This document shows positions 27,467-37,600 of a stretch of 64,000 bases of DNA, piece after piece. The stretch's first letter is position 1, and each line of letters begins with the position of its first letter. The DNA lies in the NCBI RefSeq assembly GCF_006539525.1, contig NZ_BJNE01000001.1, positions 62,001-126,000 of the forward strand. Direction: 5' to 3'. The notes beneath the pieces are model-generated. The model was given only the letters and a program-made list of their open reading frames with translations. It did no database searches and had not been told where the DNA came from. A program made the position numbers and the translations under genes. The stretch is from Glutamicibacter nicotianae (lineage in GTDB: Bacteria; Actinomycetota; Actinomycetes; Actinomycetales; Micrococcaceae).

Positions 27467-27987
27467 CGCTGGTGCCGGGCGGCGTGCTGCACCATCCAGG
27501 CGCCGTTGGCCATGGCGAATACTGCCAGCCCCAGTCCCATCAGCCGCCGCGCGGCAACGCCCGCCGGGGACGTGGCCAGCGAGGACAGCTGTGCGTGCGT
27601 CAGCGGCTCATAGGCGAACCAGTCCAAAGGCACCGGTTGCAGCGTATCCCAGATCTTCAACCCGGTCCCTGCCAGGAACAAGGCCAAGGCGAGCGCGGCC
27701 AGGATCCAGGGTACGACTCTGAGAGGGCGCACCGCCAGAATGCGGCGCATCAGGAAGATCCCTGCTGCCAAGCAGAGAGTGACGACGCCGAAGAACAGCA
27801 GCGCTCCTCCGGCAAGAAGCACAGGGCTCGGCGACTGCGAGATCGTTCCTGCGGCCGAATGGAAACTATCTGCGGCAGCGGCCACCGGTTGGCGGCCGTC
27901 GTGCCAGATCAAAACGAGGCCGCAGAGCAGGGCGGCAAGGCCGCCATAGCCTGCCGTTCTCTGGATCCGCAAATGCGTTTCAGGCAT
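27463..27987 (-). CDS. Small integral membrane protein, unknown
   Basis: 174 residues from ATG 27987 with four hydrophobic segments (GYGGLAALLCGLVLIWHD, LLAGGALLFFGVVTLCLAAG, VVPWILAALALALFLAGTG and LMGLGLAVFAMANGAWM). Short polar loops carry no recognisable motif. An upstream in-frame extension exists but is Cys/Arg-rich and overlaps the MBL gene, so it is rejected. No function assigned. Confidence 0.65.
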   Translation of the reverse strand: MPETHLRIQRTAGYGGLAALLCGLVLIWHDGRQPVAAAADSFHSAAGTISQSPSPVLLAGGALLFFGVVTLCLAAGIFLMRRILAVRPLRVVPWILAALALALFLAGTGLKIWDTLQPVPLDWFAYEPLTHAQLSSLATSPAGVAARRLMGLGLAVFAMANGAWMVQHAARHQR

Positions 27988-28024
27988 GGATTCATTATTC
28001 CATCGATGGTGCGGGAAGCAAGGT

Positions 28025-28064
28025 TGGCGGCAGCAGCCGGCCCGCAGGCCGGCTGCTGCCGCCA
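28025..28064 (-). terminator. Long hairpin terminator after the mscR-MBL pair
   Basis: A perfect 17-bp stem (28025-28041 with 28048-28064) and a 6-nt loop lie 24 nt past the MBL stop on the minus strand. Confidence 0.75.
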
Positions 28065-28087
28065 TTTGGTGGAATCGCTGTCGCGGG

Positions 28088-28717
28088 TCAGTGCCCGCGC
28101 TTGATCCATTCATCCAGGTTCGGCGCTTCGGCACCGATGGAAGTGGCATCGCCGTGACCGGTATTGACCACCGTTTCGGCTGGCAGCACCAGCAGCTTGG
28201 TGCGGATCGATTCAATGATCGTCTCGAAGCTGGAGTAGCTGCGCCCGGTAGCACCCGGTCCGCCGTTGAACAGGGTGTCGCCGCTGAACAGCACGCCGAG
28301 GTCTTCCGCATAGAAGCAGGTTGAACCTGGCGAGTGCCCCGGGGTGTGCAGCGCGGTCAGCGAGGTGCCGGCGATGGTGAATGAATCGCCTTCGCTGATT
28401 TCCGCGTCCACGTCGCGCTCCGGGTAGACAGCTTCCCAGAGCATGCGGTCTTCCGGGTTCAAGAACAAAGGTGCATCAACGGCGTCGGCGAATTCGCCGG
28501 CAGCGCGGATGTGGTCGTCGTGCCCGTGGGTCAGCAGCACGGCCATGACTTCGCGCTCGCCCACGGCTTCGCGGATCTTGGCAACATCGTGTGCCGGGTC
28601 GATCACCATGACCTCGGAATCATCGCCGATGATCCAGACGTTGTTATCGACATCCCAGGTGCCGCCATCCAGCGAGAAAGTGCCGGAGGTGACGACGTTC
28701 TCGATGCGGGCAGCCAT
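28088..28717 (-). CDS. MBL-fold hydrolase of the mycothiol formaldehyde pathway
   Basis: 209 residues with the metallo-beta-lactamase metal motif THGHDDHIRAAGEF, the later HTPGHSPGSTCFY and the closing His in VNTGHGDATSIGAE, as in glyoxalase II-type thioesterases. It starts inside the stop of mscR (TAATG overlap), so the two are translationally coupled. In actinobacteria this partner is thought to hydrolyse the S-formylmycothiol made by MscR, releasing formate and mycothiol; that step is inferred from context. Confidence 0.87.
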   Translation of the reverse strand: MAARIENVVTSGTFSLDGGTWDVDNNVWIIGDDSEVMVIDPAHDVAKIREAVGEREVMAVLLTHGHDDHIRAAGEFADAVDAPLFLNPEDRMLWEAVYPERDVDAEISEGDSFTIAGTSLTALHTPGHSPGSTCFYAEDLGVLFSGDTLFNGGPGATGRSYSSFETIIESIRTKLLVLPAETVVNTGHGDATSIGAEAPNLDEWIKRGH

Positions 28718-29802
28718 TAGAGCTCCACCACCGAACGCAGCACGGTGCCTTCATGCATCTTCTTGAACGCCTCTTCGATTTCATCGATCTTGATGCGTTC
28801 CGTGACGAAGGAGTCCAGATCCAGCCGGCCGAGCTTGTACTGCTCGACAAGCATCGGGAAGTCGTGGCTTGGCAGGCAGTCGCCGTACCACGAGCTCTTC
28901 AGCGAGCCGCCTCGGCCGAAGACGTCCAGCAGCGGCAGCTCGAGCTTCATCTCCGGGGTCGGGACGCCCACCAGCACCACGCGGCCTGCAAGATCGCGGG
29001 CGTAGAAGGCCTGCTTGTAGGTTTCCGGACGGCCTACAGCATCGATCACCACATCGGCGCCGAAGCCGCCGGTCAGTTCCTGGATGGCTTCCACGGCGTC
29101 GACCTTGGCGGAATCCACGGTGTGGGTGGCGCCGAAGGTCTTCGCGGTTTCCAGTTTGTCAGGGTTGACGTCCACCGCGATGATGGTGGTCGCGCCGGCC
29201 AGCTGCGCGCCGGCGATGGCGGCGGCGCCGACGCCGCCGCAACCGATCACGGCAACCGACTCGCCGCGCTTGATTTCGCCGGTGTTGATCGCCGCGCCGA
29301 TGCCGGCCATGATGCCGCAGCCCAGCAGGCCCACGGCGGCCGGATCTGCTTCTTCATCCACGATGGTGCACTGTCCGGAGTGGACCAGGGTCTTCTCGGC
29401 GAAGGAGCCGATGCCCAGGGCGGCCGACAGCTCGGTGCCATCTTCCAGGGTCATCTTCTGGGTGGCATTGAACGTGTTGAAGCAGTACTTCGGCTCGCCC
29501 TTGGCACAAGCGCGGCACTGGCCGCAGACTGCGCGCCAGTTCAGGATCACGCGGTCGCCGACCTTCACGTTGGTGACGTTCTCGCCGATCTGGCTGACGA
29601 CTGCGGTGGACTCGTGGCCCAGCAGGTAGGGGTAGTCGTCGCCGATGCCGCCGAGCTTGTAGTGCAAGTCGGTGTGGCAGACACCGGTGGTGAGCACGTC
29701 GACGACTACTTCTCCGGGGCCCGGGTCCGGAACGATGATGTCGACGACCTCTACCGGCGCATCCTTGGCGCGGGAAACGACGGCTTTGACCTTATGAGGC
29801 AT
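28717..29802 (-). CDS. mscR: S-(hydroxymethyl)mycothiol dehydrogenase/S-nitrosomycothiol reductase
   Basis: 361 residues of zinc-dependent class III-like alcohol dehydrogenase. Catalytic zinc ligands are in [10 protein letters not shown] and [10 protein letters not shown]; the structural zinc cluster is [15 protein letters not shown]; the NAD fold is [23 protein letters not shown]. Close resemblance to mycobacterial MscR and the linked MBL gene support a role in mycothiol-dependent formaldehyde and nitrosothiol detoxification. ATG 29802 is preceded by GGAGC. Upstream lies decayed DNA, so this operon marks the end of the intact core. Confidence 0.93.
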   Translation of the reverse strand: MPHKVKAVVSRAKDAPVEVVDIIVPDPGPGEVVVDVLTTGVCHTDLHYKLGGIGDDYPYLLGHESTAVVSQIGENVTNVKVGDRVILNWRAVCGQCRACAKGEPKYCFNTFNATQKMTLEDGTELSAALGIGSFAEKTLVHSGQCTIVDEEADPAAVGLLGCGIMAGIGAAINTGEIKRGESVAVIGCGGVGAAAIAGAQLAGATTIIAVDVNPDKLETAKTFGATHTVDSAKVDAVEAIQELTGGFGADVVIDAVGRPETYKQAFYARDLAGRVVLVGVPTPEMKLELPLLDVFGRGGSLKSSWYGDCLPSHDFPMLVEQYKLGRLDLDSFVTERIKIDEIEEAFKKMHEGTVLRSVVEL

Positions 29803-30064
29803 GGGATTTAGCTCCTGGAACGATTGACTGTTGCTGTCTCGATGCTATCGGTGCGGCAGGCGGGAATCTAGGAGCAGCACGCCAAATGACCAAGTGTGGC
29901 GCGGTTAAGCTGCCCTGTGCGGCAGATTTGCCGATTGAACCGAATTCTGCATAGTCGATGACGTGTTTAGTGGACATATGCATGGCCGACGCTTGATTCT
30001 TAACTGGACTAGTCAAAGTGAAAAGTGCAGTCTGGGACGAAGGAGAAAGATCGCAAGAGTAGCG

Positions 30065-30330
30065 CACGATCAAGTTGGCGCTGGGCAACGGCTACCGCCA
30101 TGTGGACACCGCGGTGACTTTCGGCAACGAGCTGGCAGCCGAAGGAGCATTGCGCGGGCCAGGAGCAGTAGGTGACCAGCAAGTTCGACAAGGACGAGCA
30201 CTCCCGCGACGGCGTGGACGCTGCCTACAAGAGCGCTTGCTAGTTGACGGGGTTGGATTACATGGATTTGTACCTGATGCACTGGTTCGACCCGCAGCCG
30301 GGCATCGACTTCGAGCGCAGTACTCGGCTC
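30065..30330 (+). pseudogene. Aldo/keto reductase fragment
   Basis: Pieces of an aldo/keto reductase are readable in different frames: IKLALGNGYRHVDTAVTFGNE with the catalytic Asp, then VTSKFDKDEHSRDGVDAAYK, a stop codon, and LTGLDYMDLYLMHWFDPQPG. The frame shifts near 30165 and is cut by an internal TAG at 30241. Both ends of the protein are missing. The fragment ends where the IS4 remnant begins on the other strand. Confidence 0.8.
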
Positions 30331-31055
30331 TACAACAGAGGGGACTTCAGCTCCCGGAATGCCTTCTCGATTTCCCATCGCTGGTGACGCAATCCCATCA
30401 GCGTCAGCGTGGTGCCTTCGGCCGGGTCTAGTAGGCTGGCCACCAGCCAGTTCGTTTCGGTGGTGACCACTTGCCCTTCGGCGTCTACAGCGATACGCGC
30501 GGTGAGTACCCGTATCGGCATCCCGGCCATCGCAGAGAGGAAGGACCCGTACGGCAGCACCCAGTGCACCGGAATGTTCCTTCCGGCTTGACCTGCACCA
30601 GGAACTGGGCGCTGGTGCCGGCGATCTGGCTAAGCAGATCCGCGGCGACGAAGTTCCGATCGGCCATGACCAGCATGCGCGACCCTATGGAGCGCAGTAG
30701 CTGAGGGGCGTAGGTGGTTTTCCGGATGCCGTTGGGTCCGACACGGCGTCGATGTTCCTGCGGGTGCCACAGGCCAGCATGGCCAGGACCCTGGCTTTCG
30801 GGTCCCGGCGCCGCCGCGCAGACCGGGATGTTTGCAATAGATGAGCAGGCGGAGGCGTTGTTCGTGGGTGCCAGTCAAGGTTGGGGCTTCGTCGACCATG
30901 TACAGGGGATGTGCTCGGTCAGGGCGCCGAGGTGCAGTTCTCCGAAGGCCTCTATGAGTTCTGGCAGGGTGGTTTGTGACTGCCTGCTGATCCGGGATTG
31001 GCCTGGTGGTGCTGGTCGGTGGGATGTTGGCATACGAGGAACTCCTGTACTGCAT
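30331..31055 (-). pseudogene. IS4-family transposase remnant
   Basis: Broken into at least three frames on the minus strand. From the right: the N-terminal IS4 region (ELIEAFGELHLGALTEHIP, then VDEAPTLTGTHEQRLRLL after a frameshift), a middle catalytic region (MLVMADRNFVAADLLSQIAGTSAQFLVQVK with the DDE-type Asp) and the C-terminal LMGLRHQRWEIEKAFRELK with the catalytic Glu. The segment between the first and second parts is shortened. No intact inverted repeats were recognised, and the element is dead. Confidence 0.78.
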
Positions 31056-31646
31056 TTTGGGGTGAACAATTCACATCTTTAACAAGGGTTTCGTTTGATT
31101 AAAAGCCTTATCAGTGAACGTCTCACGATCTAAGACGGCTGAAGTATGCCATCGATGAACCGGTGGTTCGTCGGCGACACGCTGTTGATTGGGCGGGTTG
31201 AATGGAGTTCTTGCAGCTTAACTAAACGGCATTGGGACGAGGAGGTTACATCTACGCGACATAGACCCGGGACTCCGAAGCTTTGTATCAGGCTCAGGCA
31301 ATGCTTTATGACACCGTGCAGTTTGGATTGGCATAGACTTAGGCAATGAGCTACGACTCTTGAGCTGCGGGTCCGTGTCCGGTGTGTTTTCGCGGGATCG
31401 ATGGCGTCTTATCGCATCACAGTTGCGATAGCTTTGTGACCAGCTGATGGCATCATGTCACAAGAGCCATCGAGCCCGGCGACTTCAGATTCTAGCCGTA
31501 TTGTCGGCCGTAGACGTCATGTATCCACATGAGGTTACAGGTCGACCCAGCTCGACAGCTTTCGGTGAGCCGCTTGCTGCATAGTTTTGCAGTCGAAAAG
31601 CTCGCGACAGACGAACAGGTGAAGGATAATTTGATGACAGGTTCTA
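31056..31646. other. Gene-free AT-richer stretch upstream of the Avs-like gene
   Basis: About 590 bp with no convincing frame and visibly lower GC than the flanks. It presumably holds the promoter of the giant gene; I could not fix a promoter or a strong ribosome binding site before ATG 31647. No repeats or tRNA seen. Confidence 0.55.
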
Positions 31647-34600
31647 ATGAGTGATCTGCACCATGCACACCGTGGATACGTCTACCAGGACCTGTTGGCG
31701 GCGGTGGAGGCAGTGGACGTCATCCTTGGCCGCGCCGAGCGTATCTGGTGCGATACGCGCCTGTGCGGTGAACACGATCGGTTCGACGACCTGACTATCG
31801 AAGGTTTGGACGGTCATCGTGCTCGGCGCCAGATCAAGCATCAGGTGGAGCCCCGAGAGCTCGACGTCGATACGTTCGCTCGCCCCGCCCGATCACTGCT
31901 TCTCAGTGAGGTCCTGCGCGGCATCAAGGCGGATGTGGCCGCCAATCCTGCGGTAGCTGCTAAGACGTCCTATACTGTCTATCTGCGCGACTCTATTCCG
32001 ACCGACACGGTCCTCACCGCCGTGCTGGTAGCGGCCGATCCAGACCCAGGGCCGTCGGTTGCGGGAACGTCCACGACGAGATATCGGTTTAATTCGGACG
32101 CTTTGTGGAACGGCGTGCACCGACCTAGGGCAGGATCACGACCGGCTGGCGACGCGTGGGAGTTCTTGCGGGTACCAGCCGCCGGTACTGGCACCGAACC
32201 CAAGTATTCTACGGGACTCACCTTTACCCGCGATGAGATCGCACAATTGTGTGAGCGGCTTATCGTCGAAGTCAACGCGCCGGCCATGTCGAGCGACTTC
32301 GCGGAACCCGGGCCCCTTGAAGAACTACTGCTCGGGCGCTTGCGCACCGAGGTGGGTGTGGGTGAGTACCCCAACGAGAACCGCCGACCCGAGGATGTGG
32401 CCGCCTCGCTGGTTGCAGCTGCGGCGAAGGCGAGAGCCTCACACGAGCCGCTAACGCGAGTCGAGCTGCTTCGCGTCCTCTCATTGAGGACGGACTACGG
32501 TAGCGTGACTCGACGGAGTCCCGCCGTGCCAGAGCAGCAGGTGGAACGCGATGGTGCCGTTGAGTCCCTTCGCGCTGCTATCGAGGCAGCCGCTCTGGCC
32601 GGTGGCCATGTGATTGCTCAGGCACCGCCCGGGCAGGGCAAGTCGTGGGTCGCCGATCAGCTGAGGTCTTCTCTCTCGAACGACGGGTGGACAGTGGCCG
32701 AACATTACTGCTTTCTCAATGACTCGGAGGAGGAGCGCGACGACCGAGTCGCTAGTGAGCGGATCTTCGGATCGCTGATGGAACGGGTCGCTTTTGCCCA
32801 TCCGGACCTAGCCTCGGAACAGCGACCGATTTTCAGCGCCGACGAGCAGACTCTGATGCATTTGGTGTCCGCCGTTGCCCGTCAGGCCGGGCATTCGGTG
32901 GCTCTCATCGTGGACGGCCTGGACCACGTGACCAGAGTCCGCGGCACAAAGCCTGGAGCGATGTCTGCATCGTACGCGTTGGCTGCGCAGATTGCGGCGC
33001 TGGAACCGCCCTCCGGTTGCACAGTCGTGGTGTTGAGTCAGCCGGGTGAACATCTTGCGCCGTTGATCGGAGCGGGTGCGGTCACCGTGCCGATTCCTCC
33101 GATGGACGTGGATGAGATAGGCGGGCTGGTTGGTCGGTTGGGTCTCTTTGGAGAAGCCGAGGGCCGTGCAAAGGGTGATGCTGGCCTCTCGGAACCTGTT
33201 GGTGGCTGCACAGTCGTTGGCAGGTCCCCTATGGACTCATTTGTTTCCAAGGGCGAAGAGAAATCCGAGGGCGACGTCGGTGGCGCTGTCCTCGTGCCGG
33301 CGCAGTCGACTGCGTCCGAACGCATGCGGTTGGTGGAGGCTATTTATCGGCGTTCGGGCGGCAACCCGCTTTACGCGACGTACCTTGCCCGCGAACTGAT
33401 GCGTCCAGACCGAGCGACTTTGGACATGACGTCGGGATCACCCTCTGAGGTGCTCGAAACGATTCCGCCGTACGACGGCGACCTTGAACACTACTACACA
33501 TATCTGGCGGAGCTGCTCGACGACAGCGGGCAAGCAGCGGCAGACACGCTCACCTTGGTGGATTTTCCACTTACCGAGGAAGAGCTAAGCACAATCCAAC
33601 CTAGCCAAGGACACCGGATCTCCAAAGCATTGCGCGTACTGGAGCCAGTGTTGCGGAGCTCCCCCCGTGGGTTTGCCGTTTACCACGAGTCGTTCGCGCG
33701 GTTTCTCCGCCGAGAATTGGACGCCGCGCCCGAGGCATTAAGTGCTCGGATCGATGCGGTTGTCGTGTGGATGAACTCGCTTGGGCTTTTCGACGACGGA
33801 CGTGCATTCGTGTCGATGTTGCCGCTGTTGGCGGCCGCACGACGTTACCAAGACGTGCTTTTTATTGTCGACAGGTCGTTCGCTGCGCAAGCAGTCGGGG
33901 CCGGATTTCCGCCGTCTGCGATACGGGCTAACCTGTCCGTGGCGATTCGGTGCGCCCAGCGGATAGGCGACTGGCCAGCGGTAGTGCGGTCGCTGGAGCT
34001 TATGCGCGGCGTGGAGACCTACGAGCATGAGCGTCTCGCTGACTTGGACGTTCGTTTCCTCGACGTGCGACTGGCTCTGTTTGGGGGCCAACAGTTGGCC
34101 GATCGTATGCTGCGCGACGGCCTAATTACGATGCCAGCTGAGGCCGGGCTGTTGCTCTGCGCCGAACTAGATCGGGCTGGTTTCGCGCCACCGTGGCGAC
34201 AGTACCTGCACGCTTGGCGGGATCAGGGCGAAGGCGATGATCACCGGGACGATGATGCAGTCGACGCTGCGTTACTGCGCGGGCAGCTGCGGCTGCAGTC
34301 GATCGAGGGTGCCTTGGAGCGTGCGGCTATAAGGGACCGCAACCAGACCGGCGAGACCGACCGGACCGACGAGCAGTCAGATCTAGAGCAGCTGCTTGCG
34401 ATAGGGCAGGAGTGGTGCGACGAAAATCCGTCACTTGGCCGGTGCCGCGTCGTGGTAGAGATTGTCAGTGAGATCCTCGGCATCGACGCTGCCGTTGCCA
34501 TGGTCGAGAATGTCGAAGCCAAAGGCGCCTTCCTGCTAGCACTGGCCGAACATGTCGAGGCTCTCGACAACGATGCAGATATAGCCTCGTACGGATCAGC

Positions 34601-37600
34601 CGTGGGATGGGCGACTCAGGCTCTTGAGGCGGGGTTGCCTCCGGGCTGCTTGCATCGGGCATGTGAGCTCGGTGCAGAGATCAGACCAGGGGGTTTATCC
34701 GCTCGTGGCCCCAACGCTGGCGCAGCGGTCGCGACGGCAATAGCAGACGCGGATCAGCAAGCATTGTTGGCAGCAGCCGACGCTGCGCTCGAGCATCACA
34801 GCCTGCGGAACTGCGAGTTGTTCCTTGACGCATTGGAGCGTTGCGGGACACAGCCGATTGCTCTGGATGCCGTAATCGCTACGCTTGCCGGCGAAGGCTG
34901 GTACCGGTGTTGGCTTCGCTTCTGCGTGGATCTCGTACGAGCCGAAGCATGCACGACAGACGAGACTAGCTCGCGAGCAATGGAGGCCCTAACACGTCTG
35001 ACCGAGGACGCCCGGCCATTCAAGGGGAGGCCGCGAGCCGTTGATCTGTACCAGGAGATGGATATCATCTGGTCGACGGTCGCGAGGGCTGTACGGCTGC
35101 TGGACACAGACGACTGGACGGGCGGCATTGAGTTGTTGCTCGACGTCGGTCGGAGAATTACTAGGAGCGTCGACGGTGAAATGGGAGTGCCCTTCCCCCC
35201 GGACAGGGTGCTGTCACTCGGCTTTGAAACCTTGCCAGATGAGCATGCCGAGTTCCTCAGCGAGCAGATCCGCCGCGAGATCGAGCTCTCATCGAAGAGA
35301 TTCTACAGCGATATTGCAGAGTTCCATCTGCTCGACGCCCTCGTCCAACTGCGTCGTGCGGATATCGCCGCGGAGCGCTCGGACGCCCCGGGGGCTGACG
35401 TCGAGGCTCGAGAAGCCACTAACGAAGCGAAGAGAGCATGGAGCGCAGCGTGCGACTCGTTACTTGGCTACGGATGGCACAAAGACATCACGGTCTTCGA
35501 AGTGCTCGATCCCCTGGAGAGCCTGATCGAAATTGATCAGGTCCGCGGACTCAAACGGCTAGCTGACGCCTTCGACTTGGCATATGGCGCTTGGCAGCAC
35601 AGTGACGGCCGTGAAACCCGGCACGCCCCGCTGCGGTGCTGGGCACTGCTCGCCGAAGCCGACCCAGTCGCGCACGCCGAGAACTCCTTGGAGCACGGTC
35701 TTGCCTCACGAGGCAAAGGGACACACTGGGAAGAGATGCGTCAGGATCTATGGACAAGTCACGCACTGTCCGCTGACCCAGTGCTCGCCGTGCTCGCCTC
35801 TGCAACGCTGCCGGCTGCTCCTCGCGCCGCGATATACGAAGAGGTCCTGCGACGTTTTGCCGCGGAGCAGCCCGAGCTTGGAAATATGGCGCTCCTCGAT
35901 GAGGTCCTGCAGCGTGCGCTGACACGAGGTGACGAGATAACTAGCCCGTCGGACGTCAGAGAGTCGACAGCGTACGAGGCAATCATTGCCTCGTTCAATG
36001 AGATGTCGACCGAGCGAGGACTTAGGCGATTGGGCGAACCAGTCACGGACTCAGCGCGGGGCCCGGCATCGCGTGAAACCTCCACCTCAGATCTCCGGCC
36101 TGATCCATCGTTAAGTCAGAGCTCAAGCATCATAAACCCTACGTTGGAGCGGGAGGACCAGGCCGCCGTTGCCGCTGCGCTAGGGGAGGTCGATGGATTG
36201 GCCAAGAGTGCCCCTGCGGGAGCGGTCGGGGTTGCGATTCTGACGCGCGCTTGGCGACGCAGAGGGGTTGATGCCGGCCGTGGCACCAATCGCACTGTGG
36301 TCGTAGATGCGTATGCCGACGCAATTGGAGCCCGCTTGAAGGACATTCTCAAAGACGGTCGGTCTGCCGAGGTTTCCACTGTGCTCGAGGCATTGTCCGA
36401 AGTGGCTTCCCCCTACGACCCTCATATGCTACTGGTCCGCATCGGTGATGCTTTCGAAGACGCCGCAGATGTCTCGAGTTCCGCAACAAGTGTAGGGGGT
36501 ACCGCGCAGGACCCCCCGCCACACATTCTGCGGGAGATGGCTGCTCGGGCGTTTGCCCTTGCGTGGACTCAAGCTCGAAACGGCAGCGGTTGGCTGGCCT
36601 TTGGTGGCATTGACCATATGGAGTTATTGAGCCGGGCGACAGCGCTCGCTCCGCAAGTAACATCAGAAGCCGTCGGGATCGCCATCGAGCGTCGCCTGAA
36701 CGGGAAACAGACTCTGGGCATTACGCGTGCCCTGATTGAGGCTTTGAGCGCTGGGGCGCTCGAAGCGCCCGCTGTACCCGCTGAGCAAGTGACACTCGGC
36801 GAGCAACAGACGCCTGCTAAGAGCGCGGCGATGGACGTAGCGTTTGCCGTGTGGGACGAAGCCTTTGCAATCATCTCTGGACGTGTCCAGCTAACTCCTG
36901 GCGAAAAACTCGGTGAATATTTCGATGGTGTTCGGCACGAATTGTCCTCCGCAGAGCCTGTCATCTCTGCACAGGACTACTCTCTAGTGCTTACAACCTT
37001 TGCTGGTCTCTCCCACCCGGGGCGAGAGAACCTGCGACGAACGATGATTGCTCTTGAGGACTTGGCGACGCTGCGGCCGGTACTGTTCGCACATGGGTTG
37101 GCGAAGGCTCTGGCCTTCATGTCGGGAGCCGTGGCCCCGGTGTTGCTGTTGACGATGGTCGAGCGGGTTGCGGCGAAGGACCCATCGCTGCTTGATCACT
37201 CCACAGATGGGCTCAAAAATCACCTAAAATCCGACTACCTCGTAGTGCGCGTACTGGCGCGCCGCTTGCTTAGCTATCTGACCGACGCGAATCTTCCCGA
37301 CCCGATTTCGGATCCGAACGTTTTCCCCAGTGAAGATCCAGGGCCGGAAGACGCGAGCCAGCGCTGGTCAATGGCCATCGAAGCGTACCGCCGAGCACCG
37401 TTCCGCCCGCATCTCATTGACGCGCAAATCCAAGGGTTCGCGCTGGCAGTTGTGGAGCTAATTGCGCGTGAGATGCATAATGAAGATTTCACTAGTGAAT
37501 GGCACAAAGCCGCCAGAAAGCTGGGCGGTAGAGAGTGGCCCGACGCAGTTCTTCTCGACCAGCATGTCGCTGAGGAGTCGCTGCAGCGCGCTGCCGGCGG

